Shown: positions 51,304 through 59,516 of the stretch, piece after piece
How positions within the stretch are numbered: position 1 is the first letter of the stretch
How the letters are laid out: the number at the start of each line of letters is the position of its first letter
NCBI RefSeq assembly: GCF_041197575.1
Contig: NZ_JBDKXB010000002.1
Coordinates: forward strand, 231,052 to 295,051
DNA length: 64,000 bases
DNA from: Thioalkalicoccus limnaeus
GTDB lineage: Bacteria; Pseudomonadota; Gammaproteobacteria; Chromatiales; Chromatiaceae
Reading direction: 5' to 3'
Position numbers and translations under genes: made by a program
Notes under the pieces: generated by a model
The model's database searches: none
What the model saw: only the letters and a program-made list of their open reading frames with translations
What the model was told of the DNA's origin: nothing

Positions 51304-51743
51304 GACCGCTGACGGAACTATACGAGGAATGCGGTCGGCATCTTCAAGCCTTGTCGGAAGCCATGCAACGCTGCCCATCCCCTTTGACGCTGGATCACTT
51401 CAGGACTCGCAACCCGGATTTGATCGCAACGCTTGATCAGTTTGCCTATCGTTTCTCCAAACTTCAGGATGTCATGAGCGTACAACTGTTTCGTCAGTTT
51501 ACCGTGCAAATCTTGAAAGAGCCGGTCGAGTCCGTGCCGATCATCGACATCCTGAATCTTCTGGAACGTTATCGCTTTCTCGATTCCGTACAGCGCTGGC
51601 AGGAAATTCGGGAGATCCGCAATCAAATTGCGCATGAATACCATCTCGATATCGAAGAGTTGATTCTGACCTTGCGAATAGCATTTACAATGGTCGACGA
51701 AATGGCTGAAATGATCGCACGCATGAAAGATCGCTCAAAATGA
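51300..51743 (+). CDS. hepT: HepT-type HEPN RNase toxin
   Basis: The 147-residue helical protein contains the RX4HXY motif of HepT toxins, RNQIAHEY (Arg107, His112, Tyr114), within EIREIRNQIAHEYHLDIEEL. HEPN RNases of this kind cut RNA at the Arg-His site, and the Tyr is the AMPylation target of MntA. Length, motif and coupling to a nucleotidyltransferase all fit, so the pair looks functional. Like mntA it is less GC-rich than its surroundings. Confidence 0.88.
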   Translation: MRPLTELYEECGRHLQALSEAMQRCPSPLTLDHFRTRNPDLIATLDQFAYRFSKLQDVMSVQLFRQFTVQILKEPVESVPIIDILNLLERYRFLDSVQRWQEIREIRNQIAHEYHLDIEELILTLRIAFTMVDEMAEMIARMKDRSK

Positions 51744-51809
51744 CGATCGATCCCGAAAATATTCAGCTTCATTCAAGATTTCGATTCGCCGCATCAAAGT
51801 TTTTCGACC

Positions 51810-52514
51810 ATGCGTATCGCCGTGTTCCGGAAACGCGGTTACATGGGACAGGACGTCATCAGCGACCGCTATGCACGGCTCTATGAACTGCCGCGCGGCC
51901 TGGCCGAGCTTGGGCATGAGGTGCGGGTGTTCTGTCTGAGCTATCGACCGGCCGGATCGATTCGACGTCGCGACCCCGTCAGTGCCAACGGCGGCTCGCT
52001 GATTTGGCACGGATATGACGCCGGACCGCTGTGGATCGGCGGTCTGCCCGCCTATTGGCGCACCATCCAACGAGAACTGCACGACTTCGAGCCAAATGTG
52101 CTGCTGGGCGGATCGGACGCCCCGCATGCGGTCTTGACGCACTATCTGGCCCGACGGCTCGACCGCCCCTATGTCATCGACCTTTATGACAATTACGAGA
52201 GCTTCGGCCTGACGCGACTGCCGGGGATGCGCCGGCTTTACCGTCGGGTACTCCGCGAGGCGGCGGCGATCACGGCGGTCAGCGAGCCGCTGTCCGAGTA
52301 CCTGCGCCGGCTGGTCCCGCGCGTTCCGGTCATGACGCTGCAGAGTACCATCGACCCCGCGCGTTTTAGGCCGCGTGACCGGGCCAGCGCCCGCGCGCAA
52401 CTCGGCCTCCCCGCTCAGGCGCGGATCGTCGGTATTTCCGGTAGCCTGCATCCGAATCGGGGGATCGACCGGTACGCCGCAACGGGTAGCGACGAGGCGG
52501 GTAATGCCCTCTGA
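51810..52514 (+). pseudogene. GT4-type glycosyltransferase, C-terminally truncated
   Basis: The frame MRIAVFRKRGYMGQDVISDR, VRVFCLSYRPAGSIRRRDPV, YVIDLYDNYESFGLTRLPGM and ITAVSEPLSEYLRRLVPRVP is the N-terminal Rossmann half of a GT-B glycosyltransferase. At IVGISGSLHPNRGID, where the nucleotide-sugar domain should begin, similarity stops and the frame ends 14 residues on, for 234 residues instead of about 370. The catalytic C-terminal domain is gone. Confidence 0.75.
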
Positions 52515-52583
52515 TCGAACTTGCACTTGACGTCCTCGTCTTTGCCCTGACCCGGATGCCCGATGTGCGGATGAAGATACCGT

Positions 52584-52910
52584 ATGACTCAAGTCCCTCT
52601 TCTCCTGTTGCTGTTCAATCGCCCCGACCCAACCGCCCCGGTCTCGCAGCCATCCGCGCGGCGCCTCCGGCACGTCTGTATGTCGTCGCCGACGGCCGGA
52701 AGCCGGACCCGCGCGAGGCTGAGCGCGGCGCGCAGGCGCAGCAGATCGCAACAGCAGTCGATTGACCCTGCGAGGTCCGCACCCTGTTTCGCGACGCCCA
52801 ACCTGGGCTGCAAGCGGGCAGTGTCCGGGACGCTCGACTGGTTCTTCGGTGAGGCGGCGGGCATGGTGCTGATAGGTGATTGTCTGCGGCACCCGGATTC
52901 TTTCACTGTT
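52584..52910 (+). pseudogene. Frameshifted glycosyltransferase (FNRP-type) remnant
   Basis: MTQVPLLLLLFNRPDPT starts at 52584; the continuation AIRAAPPARLYVVADGRKPD and PREAERGAQAQQIATAVD is found in another frame (52655-52765), and later pieces (CEVRTLFRDA, GCKRAVSGTLDWFFGEAAG) in still others. Together they form the start of a GT-A sugar transferase of the type whose N-terminus is also left at 54498. At least three frame changes show decay. Nothing is recognised between 52910 and 53024. Confidence 0.65.
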
Positions 52911-53024
52911 TGGTCGACCGGATCTGGTGCCGGCGTGGGCTTCGGGTGCTGCGGTAACGGGGCTCTAACAAAAAAAGGTGCCTAATGGTGTTCTTCAACA
53001 AAATCCTGGCCCTTTGAAGAAAAA

Positions 53025-54494
53025 ATGGGTTGGCTTGGCTACCAATGGCTCTGCGAGCGCTTCCGGCTCGCGACCTTCCCGCTGTCGAGGCCGGCGCGGT
53101 TGGCGCCGGTTTCGCGTGTGACGCGAACCGCAGAGGCCTTGCTGGTGCCCACGCAGGTCGCGCCCGAAGCCGATCAGCCACTCGATCAGCTCTTGTTTGC
53201 GCTCAAGCATGAAGGGGTCAACCTGCAAGTCCTGGCGCAGGCGCTCACGCGGATTCCGGACAGCGACATTCGGCGCCGGGTGCAGGCCACGCCATCGAGT
53301 CGTTATGTGCGCGTCCTGGGTTTTTTGTGGGAGGCCTTCAACGGCCGCGACATCGACGGCGACTTTGCGATCGCGGGGCCAACGGTCGATTTGTTCGATG
53401 CCAGGCGCTACCTGACCGCGCCCGGTCAGCGCAATGCGCGCTGGAAGGTCAATTTCAACGGACTGGGATCGCTGCGTTACGCGGTCACCGTGGAGCGCAC
53501 GCCGGCCATTGAACGCTTGCTCGCGCTCGACATTCTCGACCGGGCGAACACCTTCGTGGCCGGGCTCGGGCCGCAGGCGACCGATCGGGCACTCGCCTGG
53601 GCCTATCTGCACGAGACCGAAACGTCATTCGCGATCGAGCGGGAGACACCATCGCCGGACAAGGCCGAAGCCTTCGTCGCGCTGTTGAAACAGGCGCACC
53701 AGCCGCGGCCGATGGACGAGGACTATCTGGTCGCGTTGCAAAACGCCGCCATCACCAATCCGCTGGATCGAGCCGCCGCCTATCGCCACGAACAAAACTG
53801 GCTGCGCGGACCACTGCGGGGCGCGGCCGGTATCACCTATGTGCCGCCACCACCCGAGCTGGTGCATGCGCTGATGGACGAGGTGCTGGCGTTTGCCAAC
53901 GCGCTGGCGAAAAGGATCGACCCGCTGGTCGCCGCCGCTATCGCGTCTTTCGGCTTCGTGTTCATTCACCCCTTCATGGATGGCAACGGCCGCCTGTCAC
54001 GCTTCCTGTTTCACTACGCGCTCTGCCAGTCTGGCCGTTTGGCCAATGGATTGCTGTTACCGGTTTCGGTGGCGATGAAACGCAATGAAGCGGCCTATCT
54101 GAGCGCCTTGCAAAGTTTTTCCATACCCATGCGCCGCCACTGGGAGGTACGCTGGTTGGCCGACGAAAGCTACGACTTTCGGTTTCAGGGTGATGAGGCG
54201 CTCTATCGCTACTGGGATGCAACGCAGGTCGTCGAGTTCAGCCTCGACATGGCCAGACAAGCACTCGAGAAAGACCTGCGCGAAGAAACCGAATTTCTCG
54301 ATCGCTTCGATCGGGTGTATCGCCAAATCGATGACGCCTTCGATGTGCGCGGCAGTGCACTCACCACCCTGGTGATTGCCGCGTTACAGAACAATGGCAA
54401 GGTCTCGAGGAACCGGCGGAAGCAATTCCAGCTCACCGTCCCCAACCCGGTGTTTGATGCCATCGAGCAGGCGTGCGCGCAGGCACTGAAATAA
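53025..54494 (+). CDS. Fic-domain protein (predicted AMP transferase)
   Basis: The 489-residue protein has the Fic core IHPFMDGNGRLSRFLF with catalytic His315 and the full HPFxDGNGRxxR loop. An N-terminal domain precedes it (to about 180), and ETSFAIERETPS (about 203-214) sits where the inhibitory helix (S/T)xxxE(G/N) is expected, with Arg after the Glu rather than Gly or Asn. A DUF4172-like or winged-helix region follows the Fic domain. Fic enzymes attach AMP or other phosphate groups to target proteins. The last codon is followed in 14 bases by a decayed sugar transferase. Confidence 0.85.
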   Translation: MGWLGYQWLCERFRLATFPLSRPARLAPVSRVTRTAEALLVPTQVAPEADQPLDQLLFALKHEGVNLQVLAQALTRIPDSDIRRRVQATPSSRYVRVLGFLWEAFNGRDIDGDFAIAGPTVDLFDARRYLTAPGQRNARWKVNFNGLGSLRYAVTVERTPAIERLLALDILDRANTFVAGLGPQATDRALAWAYLHETETSFAIERETPSPDKAEAFVALLKQAHQPRPMDEDYLVALQNAAITNPLDRAAAYRHEQNWLRGPLRGAAGITYVPPPPELVHALMDEVLAFANALAKRIDPLVAAAIASFGFVFIHPFMDGNGRLSRFLFHYALCQSGRLANGLLLPVSVAMKRNEAAYLSALQSFSIPMRRHWEVRWLADESYDFRFQGDEALYRYWDATQVVEFSLDMARQALEKDLREETEFLDRFDRVYRQIDDAFDVRGSALTTLVIAALQNNGKVSRNRRKQFQLTVPNPVFDAIEQACAQALK

Positions 54495-54497
54495 ACC

Positions 54498-54690
54498 ATG
54501 ACCCAAAGCCCCATCGCCTATATCGTCTTCAACCGCCCGCAGCACACCGAGCAGACCTTCGCGGTGCTGCGCGAGCAGCGCCCGTCGCAGCTTTTCATCA
54601 TCGCCGACGGTCCGCGCCCGGGGCATCCCACCGATAACGCGGCGCTTGACGGAGCCCGGCAGTTGCTCGCGGCCGGCGAGCGTGACCGAA
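54498..54690 (+). pseudogene. Glycosyltransferase (FNRP-type) N-terminal remnant
   Basis: MTQSPIAYIVFNRPQHTEQT, FAVLREQRPSQLFIIADGPR and PGHPTDN match the start of GT-A sugar transferases and resemble the decayed start at 52584. Similarity ends after about 60 residues; the frame then runs into unrelated sequence and a nucleotidyltransferase fragment. It is a second N-terminus, not the other half of the first. Confidence 0.7.
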
Positions 54691-54729
54691 TTTCGTTCTT
54701 GTTGCTGCTGCGAACAGGCGAGGCGCCTC

Positions 54730-54882
54730 GCGCGACATTCGCGCGTGACGCTATTCGGGTCGCGAGTCGATGACGATGAACCTGGCGGTGATATCGATCT
54801 GTTGATCCAGCCAACCCGGATCGGCCAGCCCTTGGTTCGCAAGCTGCGGTTTGTGGGTTTGCTCGAACGTGCGTTAACGTGA
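54730..54882 (+). pseudogene. MNT nucleotidyltransferase fragment
   Basis: VTLFGSRVDDDEPGGDIDLL, then IQPTRIGQPLVRKLRFVGLL, is the catalytic middle of a MntA-like protein (compare 51016), with Gly-Ser and the Asp-x-Asp pair still there. The first 25 residues and the C-terminus with the third acid are lost, and no HEPN partner follows. Nothing is recognised from 54883 to 55030. Confidence 0.7.
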
Positions 54883-55030
54883 AATACGCAGCCGAACGCC
54901 AGCTGGCTTGTCTTCGGTCGAGAGATTTCATGCTACGGGGTGGCCCCAGCCATGGGAGTTAGGGGAGCGAAAGACGGTTCGAGCCGCGGCAACTCGCCCT
55001 GACCGCTGCCGGGCGGCTTCTGGACATTCT

Positions 55031-55500
55031 CCTCGACAGGAGGATGATGCTGTCAGACACCCCAGGACGTGCAATGGGAGCCCCCGGCCACCCGTCTGAG
55101 CCCTGATTGTGACGACGCGAGAACTGATCCCGAGCCTCTGCTATGGCCATGGTCGAGAATTAGCCGCCCTAGCACCCTAGGATGTTCGGAGAGCCTTGGA
55201 GATGACAGCTGAATCCCTGAAAGAAACCATCAAGCGTGAGCTTCCGGCGATCCTGCGGGAGGATCCGTCGTTTCGCGACTATGTTCTGGAGTTGACGCGT
55301 CAGCATCACCCGTCGCGCGGCGAGACCGAGGACTGGTTTTATGCCCTGCTAGGCGAGCTGCGGCGCGATCGCGAAGCGCAGACCCGAAAATGGGAGGAAC
55401 AGAAGGCCGAGGCCGAGCGCGACCGGGCCGAGCAGGCGCGCAAGTGGGAAGAGCAAAAGGCCGAGGCCGAAACGGGCAAAAGACAAGACCTGACCCCAGC
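55031..55500 (+). pseudogene. DUF3782 unit copy 3: 5' half only, ending in hairpin A3
   Basis: The leader (55031-55201) and the gene start (ATG 55202, MTAESLKETIKRELPAILRE) match copy 2 closely. The coiled coil stops at about 55468, and the sequence changes directly into element A3 (GAAACGGGCAAAAGACAAGA, 55469-55500). The nuclease-like domain is missing. A matching 3' half is found alone at 60442-60667. The join falls where gene and element share GAGGCCGAA/GAGCCCGAA. Confidence 0.8.
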
Positions 55501-55527
55501 CCCTCCGCTCGCCATGCCTGGTTTGGG

Positions 55528-55806
55528 TCAATGTTCAATGCGCTTGAGATCGCGATAGAAGTCTTCATGTGGTCCGACCATCAGGAGTTTGACCGTGTTC
55601 TCGTCCAGAACGCGGTAGGCGAGCAGGGACAGCATCTCACCCATGCGAAATTTATAGATCCTCACACCCGCAAGGTCGCCAACCTTGGTTTCGCCCGCGT
55701 CTGGTTGGCCACTGATCGTGCGCACAGCTTCATCGAGCGCCGCCTTTTGCAAACGGTGCATTTTCTTGACCGCGCGCTCAAAGGTGGGCGTGACAAGGAT
55801 GCGCAT
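55528..55806 (-). CDS. RelE/ParE-superfamily toxin
   Basis: The 92-residue protein MRILVTPTFERAVKKMHRLQ, KAALDEAVRTISGQPDAGET, VRIYKFRMGEMLSLLAYRVL and KLLMVGPHEDFYRDLKRIE has the RelE/ParE fold, closest by eye to YafQ/HigB-like mRNA interferases. It overlaps the upstream antitoxin gene by one codon. The stop is 27 bases from element A3. Confidence 0.83.
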   Translation of the reverse strand: MRILVTPTFERAVKKMHRLQKAALDEAVRTISGQPDAGETKVGDLAGVRIYKFRMGEMLSLLAYRVLDENTVKLLMVGPHEDFYRDLKRIEH

Positions 55807-56015
55807 CAGCCGAACTGATACTCACCTACGGGTTCTTCCTGATCTGCCAGCAGGATGTCGCGGATGACGCTGAAGGGCAAATCCGGATTCTCCGTGGCGA
55901 TCTTTCCGATCCGAGACCAGTATTCGATTTGCTTGGGTACCGAACGATGCTCGGCCGCGCCGTGGCGCTTGGCGCACTCAATAAGGGTTTCTGACAGCTT
56001 GACGTTGATGGACAT
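55806..56015 (-). CDS. ParD-like antitoxin
   Basis: The 69-residue protein MSINVKLSETLIECAKRHGA, AEHRSVPKQIEYWSRIGKIA and TENPDLPFSVIRDILL is a ParD-like ribbon-helix-helix antitoxin with an acidic tail (ADQEEPVGEYQFG). Its stop overlaps the start of the RelE/ParE-like toxin (ATGA on the minus strand). The pair looks intact. Confidence 0.85.
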   Translation of the reverse strand: MSINVKLSETLIECAKRHGAAEHRSVPKQIEYWSRIGKIATENPDLPFSVIRDILLADQEEPVGEYQFG

Positions 56016-56204
56016 GTGAACCTCCGTAGCAAGGCTCCATAATAGCCCGCAAAGGACCAAAACGGAACCTAGAAGACTCAAGAACCGACCTTGTTTGCCC
56101 CTTCCGAAGGCCAGGCCAATCTGGCCGGACAAGCGCCGGACAAGCAAGAGGGTGAGCGCGGGTCGGGGTTGATCCGTAGCGCCAGCGGCGGCGTGGGGCA
56201 GGGA

Positions 56205-56280
56205 CGGGATGGGAACCCGAAAAAGGCGAGACCGCCGGAGCGGTCTCTTTTGCGGTCGAGGGAGGAGAACGGAGTGGGGC
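56205..56280 (+). repeat. Repeat family C, copy 2, with terminator-like hairpin
   Basis: GACGGGATGGGAACCCG, then AAAAAGG, a stem GAGACCGC/GCGGTCTC with loop CGGA (56228-56247) and TTTTGCGG. The A-run before and T-run after make it a good terminator in either direction. Between 56281 and 56640 I see no gene and no repeat. Confidence 0.65.
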
Positions 56281-56652
56281 ATTTGGTCCGTTGGTCGCCG
56301 GATGGTTCGTGGTGCGTATCCAACCGCACCGCGGCCTAGGAGTGTTGGTGCTTGCGACCCCAGATCCTAGTCGGGGGAGGAGAAGAACGGGCGTGGGTGG
56401 CCCGTTGGGTGCGCGGTACGTATCCTACCCGGCTTGTCCGATCCCGCAGGCCCCTGGCCTGAGCCCGGCCCCTGGGAGCGCCGAGCCCCAGCTCGGCACC
56501 GCGCGGGCGTCCCAACCAACTCGACCCGCTGCCAGAACGCGAAGTCGTCACTACGCTACGCCCTACCCGCCAAAGGCAAGCCACATCGAACGGCAACGGC
56601 GAACGGTAAGCGGTCACCGGGGCTGTGCGACCCCTCCCCCTGCTTACAGCCC

Positions 56653-56680
56653 GAAATGTTGCATTTCAAGACCTGGCCCC
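56653..56680 (+). repeat. Hairpin element B2
   Basis: GAAATGTTGCATTTC followed by AAGACCTGGCCCC, preceded by TTACAGCCC as in B1. One base of the tail differs (GG for GA). Confidence 0.7.
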
Positions 56681-56715
56681 ATTCCTGGGCGCTGCTAATC
56701 TCGTGCCCTACGCGG

Positions 56716-56970
56716 CTATCCGTCCGACAGCTCCAGGCGACGCTCGATGCGCTGAATCCGCTCGACGATCTGATCCAAGCTCATCTGCTGACGGGCATAG
56801 TCCGCCAAGGATTCTGCCTGGTCGCGCTTGACGCCGGAAAGGGCAACCTCGAGCGTGCTGAGGCGGGCCTTGACATCTCGAAATTCACCTTGCATTTCAG
56901 TGCGGAACGTCTGGATCTCAGAACGCAAGGCGCGTAAATGCTCAATGATCAGATTCTCTACATCGGTCAT
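56716..56970 (-). CDS. Small coiled-coil protein
   Basis: The 84-residue protein MTDVENLIIEHLRALRSEIQ, TFRTEMQGEFRDVKARLSTL and EVALSGVKRDQAESLADYAR is helical with heptad spacing throughout and ends IVERIQRIERRLELSDG. Such small coiled-coil proteins are frequent near toxin-antitoxin genes but have no known role. No partner overlaps it here. The start at 56970 is the natural one; upstream residues are unlike protein. Confidence 0.6.
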   Translation of the reverse strand: MTDVENLIIEHLRALRSEIQTFRTEMQGEFRDVKARLSTLEVALSGVKRDQAESLADYARQQMSLDQIVERIQRIERRLELSDG

Positions 56971-57207
56971 GGTGATAGCTGCTTGATTGGATTGAGTGCA
57001 TTTTAGCAGCCGAGGGCAGGGTGTAACCGGAGACACGCCCTGGAATATCCCCAGGCTGTACGCCGTAGCCGTAGTTATGGAGCGCGTACCATGCCCAGCT
57101 AAATGGTGACCCCGTCCGCCCCGCGCCCCGAGTCCCTCTTGACCCCGAGCCGCTGCTATGGCTATGGTCATAAACTAGCGTCCTAGGACGTTCTGAGTAT
57201 CTTCGAG

Positions 57208-57975
57208 ATGACAGCTGAATCCCTGAAAGAAACCATTAAGCGTGAGCTTCCGGCGATCCTGCGGGAGGATTCGGCGTTTCGTGACTATGTCCTGGAGCTG
57301 ACGCGTCAGCATCACCCGTCGCGCGGCGAGACCGAGGACTGGTTTTATGCCCTGCTAGGCGAGCTGCGGCGCGATCGCGAAGCGCAGACCCGAAAGTGGG
57401 AGGAGCAGGCGCGCAAGTGGGAAGAACAGGCGCGCAGGTGGGAAGAGCAGAAGGCCGAGTCCGAGCGCGATCGGGCAGAGCAGGCGCGCAAGTGGGAGGA
57501 GAATGCTCGGCACTTCGACCGGGTCCATGAGGAGATCATGGCGCAGGCGAAGAAATTCGACCGCGGTATCGGCGCTTTGGGCGCACGGTGGGGGATTCAC
57601 TCCGAGACGACGTTTCGCAATGCCCTGGCCGGAATCCTCGAAGACAGCTTCGGCGTGCAGGTGCTCAACGTCAACGAATTCGATGACGAGGGCGTGGTGT
57701 TCGGACGTCCGGAGCAGATCGAGCTCGATATCATCGTCAAGAACGGTGTGCTGCTGATCTGCGAGCTGAAGTCGTCGATCGACAAGGCCGGGATGTACAT
57801 CTTCGAGCGCAAGGCCCGCTTCTACGAAGCGCGGCACCAACGCCAGGCGGCGCGCCTGATCGTGATCTCACCGATGATCGACGCACGAGCGCGCAAGGTT
57901 GCCGAGCGACTGGGCATCGAGACCTACTATGATTCCACGGACGTGACGTCCGTGGACGAACCGCCGACCGAATGA
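57208..57975 (+). CDS. DUF3782 coiled-coil/PD-(D/E)XK-like protein, copy 4
   Basis: The 255-residue protein differs from copy 2 almost only in the coiled coil, where it has RKWEEQARKWEEQARRWEEQ in place of a longer segment (33 bases, 11 residues shorter). The C-terminal domain (FDRGIGALGARWGIHSETTF; EQIELDIIVKNGVLLICELK) is essentially the same and keeps the putative catalytic Asp and Glu-Leu-Lys. The last 100 bases before the start and about 165 bases after the stop are shared with copy 2. A small R2 end (57096-57113) lies upstream. Confidence 0.8.
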   Translation: MTAESLKETIKRELPAILREDSAFRDYVLELTRQHHPSRGETEDWFYALLGELRRDREAQTRKWEEQARKWEEQARRWEEQKAESERDRAEQARKWEENARHFDRVHEEIMAQAKKFDRGIGALGARWGIHSETTFRNALAGILEDSFGVQVLNVNEFDDEGVVFGRPEQIELDIIVKNGVLLICELKSSIDKAGMYIFERKARFYEARHQRQAARLIVISPMIDARARKVAERLGIETYYDSTDVTSVDEPPTE

Positions 57976-58098
57976 CTCCCGGTGCGTAGCCGGCTGGCCT
58001 GCTCATAGAGGTCGCGTGGGACGCACCCAGGGTGCATGCACTCTCGATTCGACGTGGACGTGACAGGTGCTGACCGGACCCCCAGTTAAGCACTTGCG

Positions 58099-58143
58099 AT
58101 CAAGCTGAGCCCGAAACGGGCAAAAGACAAGGCCTGACACCTT
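58099..58143 (+). repeat. Hairpin element A4
   Basis: GATCAAGCTGAGCCCGAAAC then GGGCAAAAGACAAGGCCTGA and CACC: stem GCCCG-AAA-CGGGC and the common tail. It ends the DUF3782 unit just as A2 does. Confidence 0.7.
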
Positions 58144-58170
58144 TTCCCCCTTTCAAGACCCCTTCCCCAC

Positions 58171-58340
58171 GTAGAACCTGAAGGGTGACTGGTGCGGATC
58201 GGCTCCGCAACCACCACAAAGAGAACCGACGGCGCGTCCAAGGCACAACGCAGCGTTTCGTGGAGAATTGATCCAGATCATCGCGCCAGGCCGCGAGGAA
58301 CTTCTGTCGCCTCTCGACCAGGGTCAGCTAAATGGTGACC
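58171..58340 (+). repeat. Repeat family R2, copy b
   Basis: GTAGAACCTGAAGGGTGACT to CAGCTAAATGGTGACC, about 170 bases, 80-90 percent like the inner part of copy a by eye and closer still to copy c (62011-62240, inverted). It starts 27 bases after element A4. Confidence 0.7.
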
Positions 58341-58425
58341 CCATCCTCCGTGCCGACACGGTCCCTGATCCACCGCGCTGCTCGGGCGCCTTGCCATCGC
58401 GCCCACCCGATGGCAGAGTAAAGCC

Positions 58426-58938
58426 ATGAACTCGAGCGTTGCCCTCTACGAAGCCCTGACCAGTGCCCCGGACGAGCGCGCGCGGGCGCGCGTCATCGCC
58501 GAGGCCTTCGAGCGCTTGGAAGAGCGCTACCCGCATCTTCCGGAATTGGCGACCCAGGGCCATGTGCGCGAGAGCGAGCTGCGCTTGCAGAAGGAGATCG
58601 AGCAGGTCCGCGCCGAGATCGAGCGGGTCCGTGCCGAGCTCAAGCAGGACATCGAACAGCTCCGTGCTGAACTCAAGCAGGACATCGAACAGGTCCGCGC
58701 CGAGCTCAAGCTGGACATCGAGCGCGTCCGCGCCGAGGTTCAGCAGGTCCGTGCCGAGCTCAAGCTGGACATCGAGCAGGTCCGCGGTGCGTTGCGCGAG
58801 ACCGAGTTGCGGCTGCTCAAGGAGATCGAGCAGGTGCGCGGCGAGGTGGCGCGCACCAAGGTCGATCTGCTCAAGTGGATCGTGCCGCTGATGTTCGCCC
58901 AGGTCGCCGCGATCGCGGCCCTGGTCAAGTTGCTCTGA
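58426..58938 (+). CDS. Coiled-coil membrane protein with 11-residue repeats, copy 3
   Basis: The 170-residue protein has the same head (MNSSVALYEALTSAPDERAR) and C-terminal membrane helix (KWIVPLMFAQVAAIAALVKL) as the copies at 43193 and 48446, but a longer coil of units such as ERVRAELKQDI, EQLRAELKQDI and EQVRAELKLDI (at least seven). It is on the opposite strand and more diverged, so it is an older copy. Function unknown. Confidence 0.77.
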   Translation: MNSSVALYEALTSAPDERARARVIAEAFERLEERYPHLPELATQGHVRESELRLQKEIEQVRAEIERVRAELKQDIEQLRAELKQDIEQVRAELKLDIERVRAEVQQVRAELKLDIEQVRGALRETELRLLKEIEQVRGEVARTKVDLLKWIVPLMFAQVAAIAALVKLL

Positions 58939-59028
58939 GCCGCCCGCTGGCGCCAGAGGGTTCGTCCGCGCGCGGAACGGACGCTGGATGCCTGCTCGAC
59001 GAGCGCGACGGGGAGCCGCGTGGGGAGA

Positions 59029-59134
59029 GAGACGGGATGGTACCCGGCAAAAGGAGAGCCCTCCGAAGCGCTGGCCTTTGCGGTCGGGTCAGGAGAAGGG
59101 AGCCAGGGATGTTACTTTTTGAGACCTGACCCTC
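59029..59134 (+). repeat. Repeat family C, copy 3, ending in a B-like tail
   Basis: GACGGGATGGTACCCGGC, a decayed hairpin around GAGAGCCCTCCGAAGCGC, GGAGAAGGGAGCCAGGGATG, then TTACTTTTTGAGACCTGACC. The last part is a variant of the B tail, also seen inverted at the right window edge. Confidence 0.6.
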
Positions 59135-59144
59135 CTCCGTTTGC

Positions 59145-59240
59145 GAACACCGTCACGGCCCGCCGTTTGGTCCGAAATTTGGACCCCACAGTCTTCTCCT
59201 ACAGTTCGAAATGTTGCATTTCAAGACCTGACCCCATTGC
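59145..59240 (+). repeat. Hairpin element B3 with shared leader
   Basis: GAACACCGTCACGGCCCGCC and on to GAAATGTTGCATTTC (59208-59222) and AAGACCTGACCCC, 96 bases nearly identical to B1. It ends exactly where the HigB toxin coding sequence begins to match its family. Confidence 0.75.
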
Positions 59241-59504
59241 CGCCATAAGGGGCTGGAGCGATTTTTCGTCACAGGGAGTCGGGCGGGCATTCAAGCCCGA
59301 CACGCAAAGCGGTTGCGGCTCACGTTGGCGCTGCTCGATCAGGCGCGGCGCGTGGCGGACCTGGATGCGCCGGGCTTGCGCCTGCATCCTCTGAAGGGCG
59401 ACCGTGCCGGGTTTTGGGCACTCACCATCCAGGCCAACTGGCGCGTGATCTTTCGTTTCGAGGATGGCGACGCCTACGTCGTCGACTATCTGGACTACCA
59501 CTAA
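59241..59504 (+). pseudogene. HigB-like toxin lacking its start
   Basis: Read from RHKGLERFFVTGSRAGIQAR, then HAKRLRLTLALLDQARRVAD, this is a HigB/RelE-type toxin complete to its normal end (ANWRVIFRFEDGDAYVVDYL DYH). The first five or so residues and the start codon have been replaced by element B3, which brings an in-frame TGA ten bases before. A TTG at 59313 could give a 63-residue piece without the N-terminal strand. The HigA gene follows 12 bases after the stop. Confidence 0.8.
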
Positions 59505-59516
59505 GCGAGGCTGCCC

